From: Echinicola shivajiensis | GTDB lineage: Bacteria; Bacteroidota; Bacteroidia; Cytophagales; Cyclobacteriaceae | DNA: 64,000 bases | Direction: 5' to 3' | Assembly: GCF_018642165.1 (NCBI RefSeq) | Contig: NZ_JAHHZM010000002.1 | Coordinates: forward strand, 186,001 to 250,000 | Notes under the pieces: model-generated | Databases searched by the model: none | Told to the model about the DNA's origin: nothing | Seen by the model: only the letters and a program-made list of their open reading frames with translations | Program-made: the position numbers and the translations under genes | In this document: positions 25,051 through 35,015 of the stretch, one piece after another | How the letters are laid out: every line of letters starts with the position of its first letter | How positions within the stretch are numbered: position 1 is the stretch's first letter

Positions 25051-26223
25051 TTAAGCTTCTACCTTTCCAGAAAGCTTGGCCACTTTCATGATTTCATGAA
25101 GATCATCATCAGTGATTTCCTTCTTGAGGTCCGCATGCTCCAAGAACAATTGATAAACTTCATCCAACTGTAATTTGGTCAAGGTGTAACCTATTTTGTG
25201 GGCACGGAATGCTAATGCAGCGCGACCACTTCTAGCGGTAAGTACAATCATTGATTCGTGAACACCTACTTCTTCCGGATCAATAATCTCATAGGTTTCT
25301 CTGTTTTTAATCACACCGTCTTGGTGGATTCCTGAAGAGTGGGCAAATGCATTAGAACCAACAATTGCTTTGTTCGGTTGCACGATCATTCCCATTCTTT
25401 CTGAAACCAATTTACTTACTGGGTTGAGCAGCTTTGAGTTGATATTGTTATATACGTCTAATCTTGGGTGTTGCTTCATGATCATGGCAACTTCTTCAAG
25501 GGAAGTATTGCCTGCTCTCTCGCCGATACCGTTGATAGTACATTCTATTTGTCTTGCTCCATTCATTACGGCGGAGATGGCATTGGCTGTAGCCAATCCA
25601 AGGTCATTGTGGCAATGGGCAGAAATGATTACATTTTCAATACCTACGACATTGTCGGAAAGGTATTTGATTTTTGCGCCATATTCATCTGGTAAGCAAT
25701 AACCAGTGGTATCAGGGATATTAAGCACAGTAGCTCCTGCTTTGATTACAGCTTCGCAGACTCGGGCAAGGTATTCATTATCTGTTCTACCCGCGTCTTC
25801 AGCGTAGAATTCAACATCCTCTACGAACTTTTTGGCATGCTTTACCGCTGCCACAGCTCTTTCGAGGATTTGATCTGGAGTACTTTTGAATTTAAATTTT
25901 ATATGTGAAGGTGAGGTTCCGATTCCCGTATGGATTCTTGGTCTTTTAGCGTATTTAAGGGCTTCAGCGGCCACTTCTATATCCTTTTGAACACCTCTTG
26001 AAAGTCCGCAAATGATGGGTTCTGATACACTTTTAGAGATTTCCACAACTGATTTGAAATCCCCTGGACTGGAAATAGGAAAACCAGCCTCAATTACATC
26101 TACTCCGAGCTGCTCAAGTTTTTGGGCAATTTCGATTTTTTGAGGGGTGTTCAACTTACAGCCTGGGACTTGTTCTCCGTCCCTTAGGGTGGTGTCAAAG
26201 ATCAGTACTTGTCGTTTATCCAT
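25051..26223 (-). CDS. leuA: 2-isopropylmalate synthase, short form lacking the C-terminal regulatory domain
   Basis: 390 residues. The catalytic TIM barrel begins with [13 protein letters not shown] (residues 9-21, the DRE-TIM metallolyase signature) and includes the HCHNDLGLA metal-site motif near 205 and [16 protein letters not shown] near 235. The segment after 290 ([14 protein letters not shown]) is the linker typical of LeuA and homocitrate synthase. The sequence stops at about 390, so the roughly 110-residue leucine-binding regulatory domain of classical LeuA is missing. The reaction is acetyl-CoA plus 2-oxoisovalerate to 2-isopropylmalate, first step of leucine synthesis; a homocitrate or citramalate synthase cannot be excluded. 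No leuBCD genes lie nearby. Confidence 0.8.
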   Translation of the reverse strand: MDKRQVLIFDTTLRDGEQVPGCKLNTPQKIEIAQKLEQLGVDVIEAGFPISSPGDFKSVVEISKSVSEPIICGLSRGVQKDIEVAAEALKYAKRPRIHTGIGTSPSHIKFKFKSTPDQILERAVAAVKHAKKFVEDVEFYAEDAGRTDNEYLARVCEAVIKAGATVLNIPDTTGYCLPDEYGAKIKYLSDNVVGIENVIISAHCHNDLGLATANAISAVMNGARQIECTINGIGERAGNTSLEEVAMIMKQHPRLDVYNNINSKLLNPVSKLVSERMGMIVQPNKAIVGSNAFAHSSGIHQDGVIKNRETYEIIDPEEVGVHESMIVLTARSGRAALAFRAHKIGYTLTKLQLDEVYQLFLEHADLKKEITDDDLHEIMKVAKLSGKVEA

Positions 26224-26363
26224 AATGTGATGTTTTTATCTAAAATCTAAAGTAGAATCTAATGATTTGAATATAAATTGTATTAATTATATTTGTCCAA
26301 TGTTCAATCTTGTAATATCTAACGTAATAAACTGAAAAACAGTTTGTTATATTGAAAAATGGT

Positions 26364-27923
26364 ATGAAGTTAGAAAGAGGAAAAGATATTGTTTTTAATT
26401 TGATTAAATCTTTGAGCACTTCAGAGAAGCGTGGGTTCAAGCTTTATGCTAAACGCTTTGGAGCGAACGAAAATGCCAAATTTGTGAAACTGTTCGATAT
26501 CATGGATAAATTGGAGGTCTATGATGAGGTTTACCTTCTGAAAAAAGCCCCCGTTACCAAGAAACAATTGGCCAATATGAAGGCGCATTTGTATAAGCAA
26601 ATCTTGGTCAGTCTAAGGTTAATCTATGCTGATCAGAATGTGGAACTACAGTTGAATGAACAAATTGATTTTGCGAGAATTTTATACAATAAAGGGCTAT
26701 ACCAACAAAGTTTAAGGTTATTGGCCAAAGCCAAACATATAGCTGAAAAGTATTTTTTAGATACTATAATGTTAAGAATAGTGGAGTTGGAGAAGGTGAT
26801 AGAGTCCCAACATATTACTAGAAGTATGAGAGATAGGGCAGAAGTTCTTGCAAATGAAGCAAAGAACTTGGTAAAAAGTGCCTCGCAGAAAAATTCATTT
26901 AGTAACCTTTCTTTGCAATTATATGGGCTTTATCTCAAGGTAGGACATGTAAAAGATGAATTCGATCGGAAGCTAGTGGAGGCTTATTACCTGAAAAATA
27001 TGCCTGAATATGATCTGGAAGAGCTTAACTTTTATGAGAAACTTTATTTGTTTCAGGCGCAAGTTTGGTTTTACCATATTTTACAGGATTTTCCTTTGTG
27101 TTTTAGGGCCGCGCATCGCTGGGTCGGTCTGTATGATGAGCATCCCCATATGAAAAAGGTGGCTACTGGAAATTATCTAAAAGCCTATCATTATCTGTTG
27201 GATACCTTGTTCTATTTACAACATTATGATCGGTTTACAGAAGTCTTTGAACAGTTTAAAGACAGCTTAGAAAATGATGATTTCAAGATGGATGATAACT
27301 GTAGGGTTTTGGCATTTCTCTATTATTATTCCAATAGTATTAATTATCATTTTCTAACAGGTGATTTCAGTGCAGGGGTGAAATCAGTTATCCCTTCTCT
27401 TTTGAAAGAAATGAGTTTATTGGAGGATAAATTGGATGTACACCATGTCATTGTTTTACATTATAAGATAGCCTGTTTGTATTTTGGAGGGGGAGATAAT
27501 ATCAAAGCAATCTACCATCTAAATGAAGTGATAGACCATAAAGGTGATGGTTTAAGAGAGGATCTACAATGTTTTGCCCATATCCTAAAACTCATTGCCA
27601 GCTATGAGGAGGGAATGGATGATAATCTTGAGCATCAAATAAAAACTGTCTATAGGTTTTTGATAAAAATGCAGGATTTGCACTTGGTACAACAGGAGAT
27701 GATCAACTTCGTCAGGAACCTTAATAGAATTTACGATTATCAGTTAAAGGCGGCTTTTGTTGAGCTTAGGGATAATTTGATCCAATATGAAAATCACCCC
27801 TATGAAAAACGCGCCTTCTTATATTTGGATATCATTTCATGGTTGGACAGTAAGATTCAGGGAAGGCCTGTTCAGGAAATAATCAAAGAAAAGTATCAAC
27901 AGAAAATGGTGCGGGAAAAATAA
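26364..27923 (+). CDS. Bacteroidota-type alpha-helical repeat protein of unknown function
   Basis: 519 residues from ATG 26364 (the TTG at 26352 is less likely). There is no signal peptide or membrane segment. The sequence is almost wholly helical with TPR-like pairs: LYNKGLYQQSLRLLAKAKHIAEKY near 115, CRAAHRWVGLYDEHP near 250, and YFGGGDNIKAIYHLNEVIDHKGDG near 380 (each cited as short fragments). The N-terminal 60 residues (SLSTSEKRGFKLYAKRFG) recall a conserved start of uncharacterised cytosolic proteins in this phylum. It diverges from leuA across a 140-base gap. No enzymatic motif was recognised. Confidence 0.6.
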   Translation: MKLERGKDIVFNLIKSLSTSEKRGFKLYAKRFGANENAKFVKLFDIMDKLEVYDEVYLLKKAPVTKKQLANMKAHLYKQILVSLRLIYADQNVELQLNEQIDFARILYNKGLYQQSLRLLAKAKHIAEKYFLDTIMLRIVELEKVIESQHITRSMRDRAEVLANEAKNLVKSASQKNSFSNLSLQLYGLYLKVGHVKDEFDRKLVEAYYLKNMPEYDLEELNFYEKLYLFQAQVWFYHILQDFPLCFRAAHRWVGLYDEHPHMKKVATGNYLKAYHYLLDTLFYLQHYDRFTEVFEQFKDSLENDDFKMDDNCRVLAFLYYYSNSINYHFLTGDFSAGVKSVIPSLLKEMSLLEDKLDVHHVIVLHYKIACLYFGGGDNIKAIYHLNEVIDHKGDGLREDLQCFAHILKLIASYEEGMDDNLEHQIKTVYRFLIKMQDLHLVQQEMINFVRNLNRIYDYQLKAAFVELRDNLIQYENHPYEKRAFLYLDIISWLDSKIQGRPVQEIIKEKYQQKMVREK

Positions 27924-27957
27924 GCTTAATTCCGAACGTAGCTAGGCTAGCTTATTT
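27918..27957. terminator. Possible bidirectional terminator between converging genes
   Basis: AAATAAGCT (27918-27926, including the stop codon) pairs with AGCTTATTT (27949-27957); the loop contains a further small inverted repeat around GCTAGGC. The T tract is weak. Confidence 0.35.
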
Positions 27958-27991
27958 CTGTAGATCAAGCCAATTGGGGATAGTTTAAACT

Positions 27992-29623
27992 TTAGTGGGA
28001 ATATACAATCCATTTGCCAAATGCTTTTTCATGTTGATAATATTTAGTGATATAATTCGGGTGAACCGTTTTGAGGTCTTTTTTCATGACCAATAGATAG
28101 GATTTTTGGTGCTTGGCAATTGAAATGAATCGTTTTTTGTCTTCTTTCTGATTGAGATTTAGAAGGTTTTGCTTCCAAAATTGGTCTTTCTCAAATTGGA
28201 CTTCGCGGTCGGCTGTGTAATTCCCATTATTTAGGGTAATGATTCTGCCATGGAAATAAAAAGGAGCTGAATTCAATAGGTGGTTATACACCATTATTTC
28301 CTTTTTTTCACTAGGATCCTTGGACTCTATATATACCGCCAAATCTTTTATGGAGTTGATATTGGAGTTGTTTTTCTCCAACAGTAAAGAACTAACCAAT
28401 AAAATAGAACAGCCAAAAATAAAGGCAAAAATGGCAGTTTTTTGACTTGAATCGGTTTTCCATTTAAGTTGGATAATTAAGAGTATTATTACAATTGAAA
28501 AGGTTATCAGAATTTCACTTGTTGGGATGATAAATGGAAAACCATTTTTTAAATAAAAATATAGTGTCAGGCTGGCCAATAACAAAATGATAAACCAAAA
28601 GGTAAAGTTGATATAATGGAGAATGACAGGCTTTGCCCTACTGATCATACTTGAAATCAATAATGCAATCATCCAAAAACAAGGAAGAATATATAAGGGT
28701 AATTTAGTTTGGAAGAGCGAAAATAAGAGGAATATGGTTGTTGCGCTAAAAGCAATTACTTTTGTGCCATTATTTTCTTTTTTCGGAGGCAAACTTTTAT
28801 TCCTTTTAAAGATTAAAGGCAACCAAGGCAGTAAGACACCAATTAAAAAAGGAAGGTAATACCATATTGGCTGACCTCTGTGAAAAGTTTTCCTTATTGC
28901 CCTGTCCAATAATTGTCGGTTAAAATAGTAACTAATCAGTCCTTCTGTATCTCTTTGCACAATTAGAAACCAAGATACTGTAAGCATTATGAATAAGGCA
29001 AGTCCAATTATTAAATGTCGGTTGATCTTTAACTTTTTATTGTAGAATACATGATAGTATATCATGAAGGGAAATACAAATAGGATGGCGACGGGTTTGG
29101 TTTCCATAGCTATACCCAAAAAAAGAAAAGCAAGGTAAAGAGCCCAGACTTGTGTGTTTTTTGCTTCATAGACCAGCCAAAAAAAGATAGACGTCATGAT
29201 GAAGGTGGTTAGGTAGGCATCAGTTGTTAGATTCCTTCCTGAAATCAAAACGATCGGAAAAGAAAAGTAGATCAGTACTGCAAAGAGGGCTTTTTTTTTG
29301 TCGAGAAGCAACATGTCACCAATTAAGTAAACCAATAGCATTTGGATGATAATGGCAATAGGAAGAAAAAATCGAGCTCCTATCTCTGAAATCCCAAAAA
29401 TCTTATAGCCAAAGGTGGTAATATAATAGGTGACCGGAGGTTTGTGGTAATGATGGATACCTAGCAAATTGGGGTGGATATAATCCCGGGTTTCCACCAT
29501 TTCTTTCCCAATTTCAGCATATCTGGCCTCACTGGTCTCCATTAATCCCCAGCTTCCTAAACGAAAATAAAGGAAGAATAGTGCTAGACAAAGAATTACC
29601 AAAAGCTTACTACTTTCAGCCAT
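27992..29623 (-). CDS. GT39-type integral membrane glycosyltransferase (dolichyl-/polyprenyl-phosphate-sugar-dependent)
   Basis: 543 residues with about ten to eleven membrane helices. Near the N-terminus RLGSWGLMETSEARYAEIGKEMVE contains the acidic E-x-R-Y loop (residues about 30-40) that forms the GT-C catalytic site in ArnT/PMT-family enzymes, and HYHKPPVTYYI follows near 57, a conserved substrate loop. The C-terminal third is a soluble periplasmic domain. Such enzymes transfer a sugar from a polyprenyl-phosphate donor to lipid A, protein or a glycolipid; the acceptor here is not deducible. It stands alone on its strand. Confidence 0.8.
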   Translation of the reverse strand: MAESSKLLVILCLALFFLYFRLGSWGLMETSEARYAEIGKEMVETRDYIHPNLLGIHHYHKPPVTYYITTFGYKIFGISEIGARFFLPIAIIIQMLLVYLIGDMLLLDKKKALFAVLIYFSFPIVLISGRNLTTDAYLTTFIMTSIFFWLVYEAKNTQVWALYLAFLFLGIAMETKPVAILFVFPFMIYYHVFYNKKLKINRHLIIGLALFIMLTVSWFLIVQRDTEGLISYYFNRQLLDRAIRKTFHRGQPIWYYLPFLIGVLLPWLPLIFKRNKSLPPKKENNGTKVIAFSATTIFLLFSLFQTKLPLYILPCFWMIALLISSMISRAKPVILHYINFTFWFIILLLASLTLYFYLKNGFPFIIPTSEILITFSIVIILLIIQLKWKTDSSQKTAIFAFIFGCSILLVSSLLLEKNNSNINSIKDLAVYIESKDPSEKKEIMVYNHLLNSAPFYFHGRIITLNNGNYTADREVQFEKDQFWKQNLLNLNQKEDKKRFISIAKHQKSYLLVMKKDLKTVHPNYITKYYQHEKAFGKWIVYSH

Positions 29624-29747
29624 TTTACTAGTTGAAATAAAGGTTGTTTTATTGTTTTAATATAGTTATAAATATTTGAAAATTAATGTTTTATGATGTT
29701 TTGGTTAGGGCTGATGATGAGTGAAATTGTTATATGGGAAAATGAAG

Positions 29748-30221
29748 TTATATGATTTTATTCCCTGTTTCATGCCACTCACCAAATACCTTTATTGCAT
29801 CTTCATTAGGGAGATGTTGCATTGGGATTTTTCTGTCCTGAGGAGGGAGTGGTAATTCTTGATAAATAAAGTCATCATCAAATCCGGCATCTGAGGCTTG
29901 TTGACGCGTGTTGGCATAAAAGACATGTTTGGGTTTGGCCCAGTAGATAGCACCTAAGCACATTGGACAGGGCTCACAGGAAGTATATATTTCGCAGCCC
30001 TCAAGTTGGAATGCCCTTAAATTTTCACAAGCTTCCCTAATGGCTACGACTTCTGCATGTGCAGTGGGGTCATAAGTGCTGAGTACTTGGTTGTTGCCTT
30101 TTCCAATGATAATGTCGTCTTTAACGATCACGCAACCAAAAGGACCTCCTTTACCACTGGTCATACCTTCTCTGGATAAATCAATGGCCACTTGCATAAA
30201 AGATTTTTGTTTCTCAGTCAT
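29748..30221 (-). CDS. guaD: Guanine deaminase, cytidine-deaminase fold (GuaD-type)
   Basis: 157 residues, matching the compact bacterial guanine deaminase in length. Zinc ligands are His55 in DPTAHAE (with catalytic Glu57) and Cys85 and Cys88 in SCEPCPMC. The following GAIYWAKPKHVFYA and AGFDDDFIYQEL segments are characteristic of B. subtilis-type GuaD rather than TadA, which has different residues there. It converts guanine to xanthine in purine salvage. It follows the LytTR response regulator on the same strand after about 90 bases and may be read with it or separately. Confidence 0.85.
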   Translation of the reverse strand: MTEKQKSFMQVAIDLSREGMTSGKGGPFGCVIVKDDIIIGKGNNQVLSTYDPTAHAEVVAIREACENLRAFQLEGCEIYTSCEPCPMCLGAIYWAKPKHVFYANTRQQASDAGFDDDFIYQELPLPPQDRKIPMQHLPNEDAIKVFGEWHETGNKII

Positions 30222-30311
30222 GTGTATGGTATTAATAATCTGGATTTGTTTGTATAGTAAAATAACTTTAATCCTATAAGAAAAGAAATTCCTAAACCAA
30301 GATTAGTAATT

Positions 30312-31049
30312 TTATCCAATCCACTTGTTTACAAATTGCAGAAAGTTTTCTTTATAGTTTTCACTGACTGTAATTGTAGTATTATTGATGTTAACAGAGT
30401 TTTTTGTGATGGAGTGGATATGATCCAGAGAAATAATATAGGATCTATGGATTCTCATAAATTGATTTTCAGGAAGTATTTCTTCCATATTTTTAAGGCT
30501 GGTTAAAGAAAGCAATGGAGAGGATTTTTCTGCCAAATGAACCTTGACGTAATCCTTATACCCCTCAACGTATATGATGTCTTTTAGCATTACTTTCACC
30601 AGCTGATATTCCACCTTAATGAAAATGTAATTTTGTGGGGCATTTTCTATGGAGCCAACGGACTGCGATAATTTGGATTCAAAGAATTGGTAAGCTTTGG
30701 TGCATGCCTTTAAGAACTCTTCATAACTAAAAGGCTTTAAAAGATAATCCATAGCATCCACCTTATACCCCTCTATGGCAAACTGGTTATAGGCTGTTGT
30801 GAATATAATTCTAGGGCTATTATCATGTTGTTTACTGCTTAGGACCCTGGCCAATTCCATCCCAGAAAGATCAGGCATTTGTATGTCCAAGAAAATGAGA
30901 TCAACTTCATGGCTGTGTACAAATGCAAGGGCATCAATGGCATTTTCAAATTTGGCTTCTAAAGACAAGAAACTGGTCTGTTCAATAAAGCTACAGATAA
31001 GATCAAGTGCCAATGGCTCATCATCTACCGCTATGCATTTGATTTTCAT
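30312..31049 (-). CDS. LytTR-family response regulator
   Basis: 245 residues. The receiver domain holds D9, D10 and the phosphoacceptor D55 (LIFLDIQMP), with the conserved Lys in LLKPFSYEE near 105. The C-terminal LytTR DNA-binding domain (about 140-240) shows YIFIKVEYQLVKVMLKDIIYVEG-type opening strands and FMRIHRSYIISLDHI near 208. It shares a four-base overlap with the kinase gene, giving a translationally coupled two-component pair. Possible targets are the divergent TonB-dependent receptor gene and the downstream guaD (inference). Confidence 0.93.
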   Translation of the reverse strand: MKIKCIAVDDEPLALDLICSFIEQTSFLSLEAKFENAIDALAFVHSHEVDLIFLDIQMPDLSGMELARVLSSKQHDNSPRIIFTTAYNQFAIEGYKVDAMDYLLKPFSYEEFLKACTKAYQFFESKLSQSVGSIENAPQNYIFIKVEYQLVKVMLKDIIYVEGYKDYVKVHLAEKSSPLLSLTSLKNMEEILPENQFMRIHRSYIISLDHIHSITKNSVNINNTTITVSENYKENFLQFVNKWIG

Positions 31050-32122
31050 GCCAGATTGATTTTCAAGGTTACACGATATTCGTTTTCAGGATTTCGATCA
31101 TCAATGGACAATTCATATTGTTTATTATAGAGCAAAGAAAGTCTCCTTTTAGTATTGTTTAGACCAATTCCATTAAGGTGGCTTTCAGGGCTATTGAGGT
31201 TTTTAGGGATGATTTTATTACAGGTTTTTAGAATGAGCTCATTCTTTAGTTGTTTTACACTGATATAGATCTGACTATCTTGCTTAGAGCTAATTCCATG
31301 CTTAAAACAATTCTCTACGAAAGGGAGGAATAACATAGGAGCAATTACTTTGTCTTCTACGGTCTCTTGGATGTCAAGCTCCACTTTTACTTTTTGTGAA
31401 ATTCTTAATTTCATCAGCTCAATAAAATCTTTTATAAAGTTGATTTCCTTACTGAGCAATGTTTGGTCTTTTTCGGTCTCATAGAGTACATATCGCATCA
31501 TTCTCGAGAGTTTGTGCAAGGCAATACGTGCTCTTTCTACATCAATATTGGTGAGTGAATAGATATTATTAAGGGTGTTGAAAAAGAAGTGGGGGTTTAT
31601 CTGGGCCTTAAGGTAGGATAGCTCAGAATTAATCCTTTGCTGATCTAGTTGCCTCCTTAGCGCCTCGTCTGACTGCCATTTTTGTACAGCCGCAACACTG
31701 GTACTAATGCCCAAGCCAAGAAACAAAACCAATAGGATGAAAATATTGATAAACTCTTTCTTTTTTACATATGGTTTGCCATCGTCAGGATGGAAAGCCC
31801 TGTGCATTAATTCGGGAAGATTTATGCTATTTTCAAAATATTGGATCAAGTACATCAGTAGGAAACACAAACCGATGCTGAGAATAATAAATAATCCAAT
31901 TTTACCATTGTAGAGTATTTTTGGGACTAGTACATCCATATTGAAATAAAATAGGCCTACCAAAAGGGTGAAAAACAATGCCTGTCGCCACCAGAACTCT
32001 GTAGGGAGTGTGGTACTCCATGAAAGGGGCCCCAATAAAAATAAGGTAGCAGCCACTACTGCCCAGACCAAAATATGGATTAGGAATGATATGTTTTTAC
32101 GAAAAACGGGTAATTGATTCAT
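31046..32122 (-). CDS. LytS/YehU-type sensor histidine kinase
   Basis: 358 residues. Four membrane helices occupy residues 10-135, with no large periplasmic sensor. The His_kinase domain starts with LKAQINPHFFFNTLNN, the phosphoacceptor His being near 177, and the ATPase region contains FLPFVENCFKHGIS (N-box) near 265 and NGIGLNN-type G-box near 325. These are the marks of the LytS-like family that pairs with LytTR regulators. Its stop overlaps the regulator start. It is divergent from the TonB receptor at 32422. Confidence 0.92.
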   Translation of the reverse strand: MNQLPVFRKNISFLIHILVWAVVAATLFLLGPLSWSTTLPTEFWWRQALFFTLLVGLFYFNMDVLVPKILYNGKIGLFIILSIGLCFLLMYLIQYFENSINLPELMHRAFHPDDGKPYVKKKEFINIFILLVLFLGLGISTSVAAVQKWQSDEALRRQLDQQRINSELSYLKAQINPHFFFNTLNNIYSLTNIDVERARIALHKLSRMMRYVLYETEKDQTLLSKEINFIKDFIELMKLRISQKVKVELDIQETVEDKVIAPMLFLPFVENCFKHGISSKQDSQIYISVKQLKNELILKTCNKIIPKNLNSPESHLNGIGLNNTKRRLSLLYNKQYELSIDDRNPENEYRVTLKINLA

Positions 32123-32421
32123 GCATTTTGCTACTTTCTCTATCTAAACATAAAACAATCTTCTTAAAACATGAAATGCTAATCTGCCAATAAGAAGTAT
32201 TTACCCATGAATATGTCCTTTTAGTCCATTAATTGATTATTGGGTTTTGGAATAAACCATTTATCTATTGAATTAGCCTATTTGTCGATAAAGTACCCTC
32301 TTCTATCTATCACTTTTTTTAATGCAAATATTTCAATCTACTTTAGTTTTGAATAGTGTCCATAAGATGCTCCCCAACCACCAATTATTGTTATACAACT
32401 TTACCATATAATCTTAATTTC
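32123..32421. promoter_or_regulatory. Divergent regulatory gap between the LytS-type kinase and the TonB receptor gene
   Basis: It holds direct-repeat-like CCATTaATtgATT at 32226 and CCATTtATctATT at 32257, with a weaker CCTATTTGTCGAT at 32277 (spacings 31 and 20). A -7 element TAGTTTTG at 32344-32351 lies about 70 bases before the receptor ATG. Direct repeats spaced by whole helical turns are what LytTR proteins bind, but the match to a known site is unproven. Confidence 0.4.
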
Positions 32422-34938
32422 ATGAATTCTTTATTAAAAACTTTGGGTTTTTTAGGCTTGATTTTGATTTCAATCGGGCATTTAAGCCATGCACAAACTA
32501 CCATTGATTCAAAAGAAACTAACTACCAGATCTCCGGAACAGTGGTGGAGGCATCATCTGGAAAACCGGTAGCCTATGCGACAGTGATGCTTTTGGAGTC
32601 AAATGCTGATAAAAACATTTCAGGTGGTGTTGCTGATGATGAAGGTAAATTCTTTATTACGGGGTTTAAACCAGGGGACTACAAGCTGAAAATTAATTTT
32701 GTAGGTTTTGCTCCATATATCCAGGAAAACTTGCAGGTGAAGCCTGGGCAAAAGTTGATCAATTTGGGAAATATCAATATGGAAGAGGAGTCGGTTTCTT
32801 TGGCCGAAGTAACCGTTCAGGGGCAACGTGAATTGATCACCGAAAAAGTGGACAGGACCATTTACAATGCTGAAAATGATAAAACCACAGTTGGTGGCGA
32901 TGCTACAGATGTACTTAGAAGAGTTCCAATGTTGTCTGTTGATTTGGATGGGAATGTATCTATGAGAGGCAGTAATAACTTGGTGGTTTTGATTGACAAT
33001 AAGCCGTCTACCATGTCTGCAAGTAGCATTGCTGATGCCTTGAAACAAATTCCAGCTGATGAAATCAAATCAGTGGAAGTCATCACTTCTCCCTCTGCAA
33101 AATATGACGCTGAGGGATCAGGAGGGGTGATCAATATTGTAACAAAGAAAAACAATTTACAAGGAGCCTCCCTAAGTATAAATACCAGTGCAGGAATGAG
33201 AGGCTCCAATTTAGGACTTAATGCGAGTGCCAGAAAAGGTAAGTGGGGATTTTCTTTAGGTGGGTTTGGCCGTACCGGGTATAACGTAAAAGGGGGATTT
33301 GAAAATACCCAGTCAGTGATCAATGCTGATGGATCCATCAATAAAACCATTCAGAGTTCCGATACTAGGAATAATATGTTGATGGGGAGATATAATTTCG
33401 GGGCCGACTATGAGATTGATAAGTACAATTGGTTGGCAGCATCGGTGAATTTTGGAATGTTTAACTTCAAAAGTAAGCAGGGGAATTTGTTGACCGAAAA
33501 GTATTTAGATGAGGCTTTGGAAAGTGCTTTGATGAGAAGGGTAAATACTGATAACTTATCCAATACGGTGGATGTGAGTTTGAATTATACCAGGACTTTT
33601 GAGAAGCCACAAAAGGAATTCAGTATTATGACCCTTTACAGCCGTAATAACCGAACCAACAATTTTATTCAATCTTTATTGGATGAGGATTTTGACTTGG
33701 TGGAGCAAAGGATTAAAAATGATAACCTCAGCAATAATCAGGAATTTACGGTGCAGGTAGATTATGTCACACCAATTGGAAGCGGAGATGATCAAATTCT
33801 GGAATATGGGGCAAAAAATATCATGAGGAAGGTGACGAGTGATTATGCCTATTTTGTGGCAGAGGGATCGGATGGCGAGTATGAAGAAAGTGATGATGCA
33901 CAGTTTTCTAATGAGTTTAATTATGACCAAAATGTGTCGGCGGCCTATTTGTCCTATACTTTGGGCTTTTTGGAACACTATACAGTAAAGGCCGGTGCAA
34001 GGTATGAGTACACCACTATAAATGCAGATTTTAAGACAGGAGAAAATGTTGCCGAAATTCCTTCATACGGCGTATTGGTACCAAGTGTGAACCTAAGCCG
34101 AAAATTGACCAACGGGAATATGGTAAAGGCCGCTTATAATAGAAGGATTCAAAGGCCTTCATTAAGGTACTTAAATCCAAATATTCAAGGATCCAATCCA
34201 AGTCAAATTACGCAAGGTAATCCGCTTTTGAACCCTGAGTATACGGATAACTATGAATTGTCTTACAGTACCTACTTCAAAAGTGCAAGTGTCAATCTTT
34301 CCAGTTTCTTTAGAAATTCCAGTGGTTCCATTCAGCCCGTCCGTAGTGTTTTGGAGGATGGTGTAATCTATACTACCTATGAAAATATTGGTGTTGAGAA
34401 AGCCTATGGTTTGAGCTTGTTTTCAAACTTGAATATATCCAATAAGCTATCTTTCAATGGAAGTATCGATACCTATTATACAATTATAGATAATAATATT
34501 GATGATCCTCTCTATAGCGCCTCCAATGAAGGGTTTGTAGTTAGCGGAAGGTTGTTTGGTAATTTTAATATTACTGATACTTGGGTGGTACAGGCCTTTG
34601 GTTTTGCAAGAGGAAGAAGGGTGAATTTGCAAGGTTATAGCTCTGGATTTGGGATTTATGGCCTGAGCTTTAATAAGCAGTTCAATGAGAAAAAGGGAAG
34701 TATTGGATTTGGAGCGGAGAATTTCTTGACTCCTGAATTCAAGATGAACAATGAAATCAAGTCCAATACTATTTCTCAGCAAAGTACCAATATCATGCGT
34801 AATATGAACTTTAAAATTAATTTCAGTTACCGCATTGGAAAAATGAGTGTTAAAGATAAACGTAAGAAAAGATCTATAGAAAATGAGGACCTTAAAGGTG
34901 GTGGAGGTGATAATGGAGGAATGATGGGAACTCAATAA
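32422..34938 (+). CDS. TonB-dependent receptor of the OMP_b-brl_3 type
   Basis: 838 residues from ATG 32422 (the upstream frame to 32356 has no signal peptide). The signal peptide ends at SHAQ, then a CarboxypepD_reg-like domain (about 35-125, QISGTVVEASSGKPVAYATV), a plug-like domain (about 130-230) containing DVLRRVPMLSVDLDGNVSMRGS and SPSAKYDAEGSGGVINIV (short fragments), and a long beta barrel to the end. The tail is basic then Gly-rich. This family resembles SusC but has no SusD partner; known members take up siderophores, peptides or are uncharacterised. It diverges from the LytTR kinase pair, which probably controls it (inference). Confidence 0.85.
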   Translation: MNSLLKTLGFLGLILISIGHLSHAQTTIDSKETNYQISGTVVEASSGKPVAYATVMLLESNADKNISGGVADDEGKFFITGFKPGDYKLKINFVGFAPYIQENLQVKPGQKLINLGNINMEEESVSLAEVTVQGQRELITEKVDRTIYNAENDKTTVGGDATDVLRRVPMLSVDLDGNVSMRGSNNLVVLIDNKPSTMSASSIADALKQIPADEIKSVEVITSPSAKYDAEGSGGVINIVTKKNNLQGASLSINTSAGMRGSNLGLNASARKGKWGFSLGGFGRTGYNVKGGFENTQSVINADGSINKTIQSSDTRNNMLMGRYNFGADYEIDKYNWLAASVNFGMFNFKSKQGNLLTEKYLDEALESALMRRVNTDNLSNTVDVSLNYTRTFEKPQKEFSIMTLYSRNNRTNNFIQSLLDEDFDLVEQRIKNDNLSNNQEFTVQVDYVTPIGSGDDQILEYGAKNIMRKVTSDYAYFVAEGSDGEYEESDDAQFSNEFNYDQNVSAAYLSYTLGFLEHYTVKAGARYEYTTINADFKTGENVAEIPSYGVLVPSVNLSRKLTNGNMVKAAYNRRIQRPSLRYLNPNIQGSNPSQITQGNPLLNPEYTDNYELSYSTYFKSASVNLSSFFRNSSGSIQPVRSVLEDGVIYTTYENIGVEKAYGLSLFSNLNISNKLSFNGSIDTYYTIIDNNIDDPLYSASNEGFVVSGRLFGNFNITDTWVVQAFGFARGRRVNLQGYSSGFGIYGLSFNKQFNEKKGSIGFGAENFLTPEFKMNNEIKSNTISQQSTNIMRNMNFKINFSYRIGKMSVKDKRKKRSIENEDLKGGGGDNGGMMGTQ

Positions 34939-34960
34939 GATTATTATGTGGGTTTATTAA

Positions 34961-34998
34961 AAAGAAAAGCACATTGGATTCCAATGTGCTTTTTCTTT
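34961..34998. terminator. Bidirectional terminator between the TonB receptor and the second susD
   Basis: AAAGCACATTGG-type left arm (34961-34977) pairs with CCAATGTGCTTTTTC (34981 onward), loop of 3-4 nt, with T tracts on both strands. It lies between converging genes. Confidence 0.85.
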
Positions 34999-35015
34999 TA
35001 TAAAGTATTTGATGC

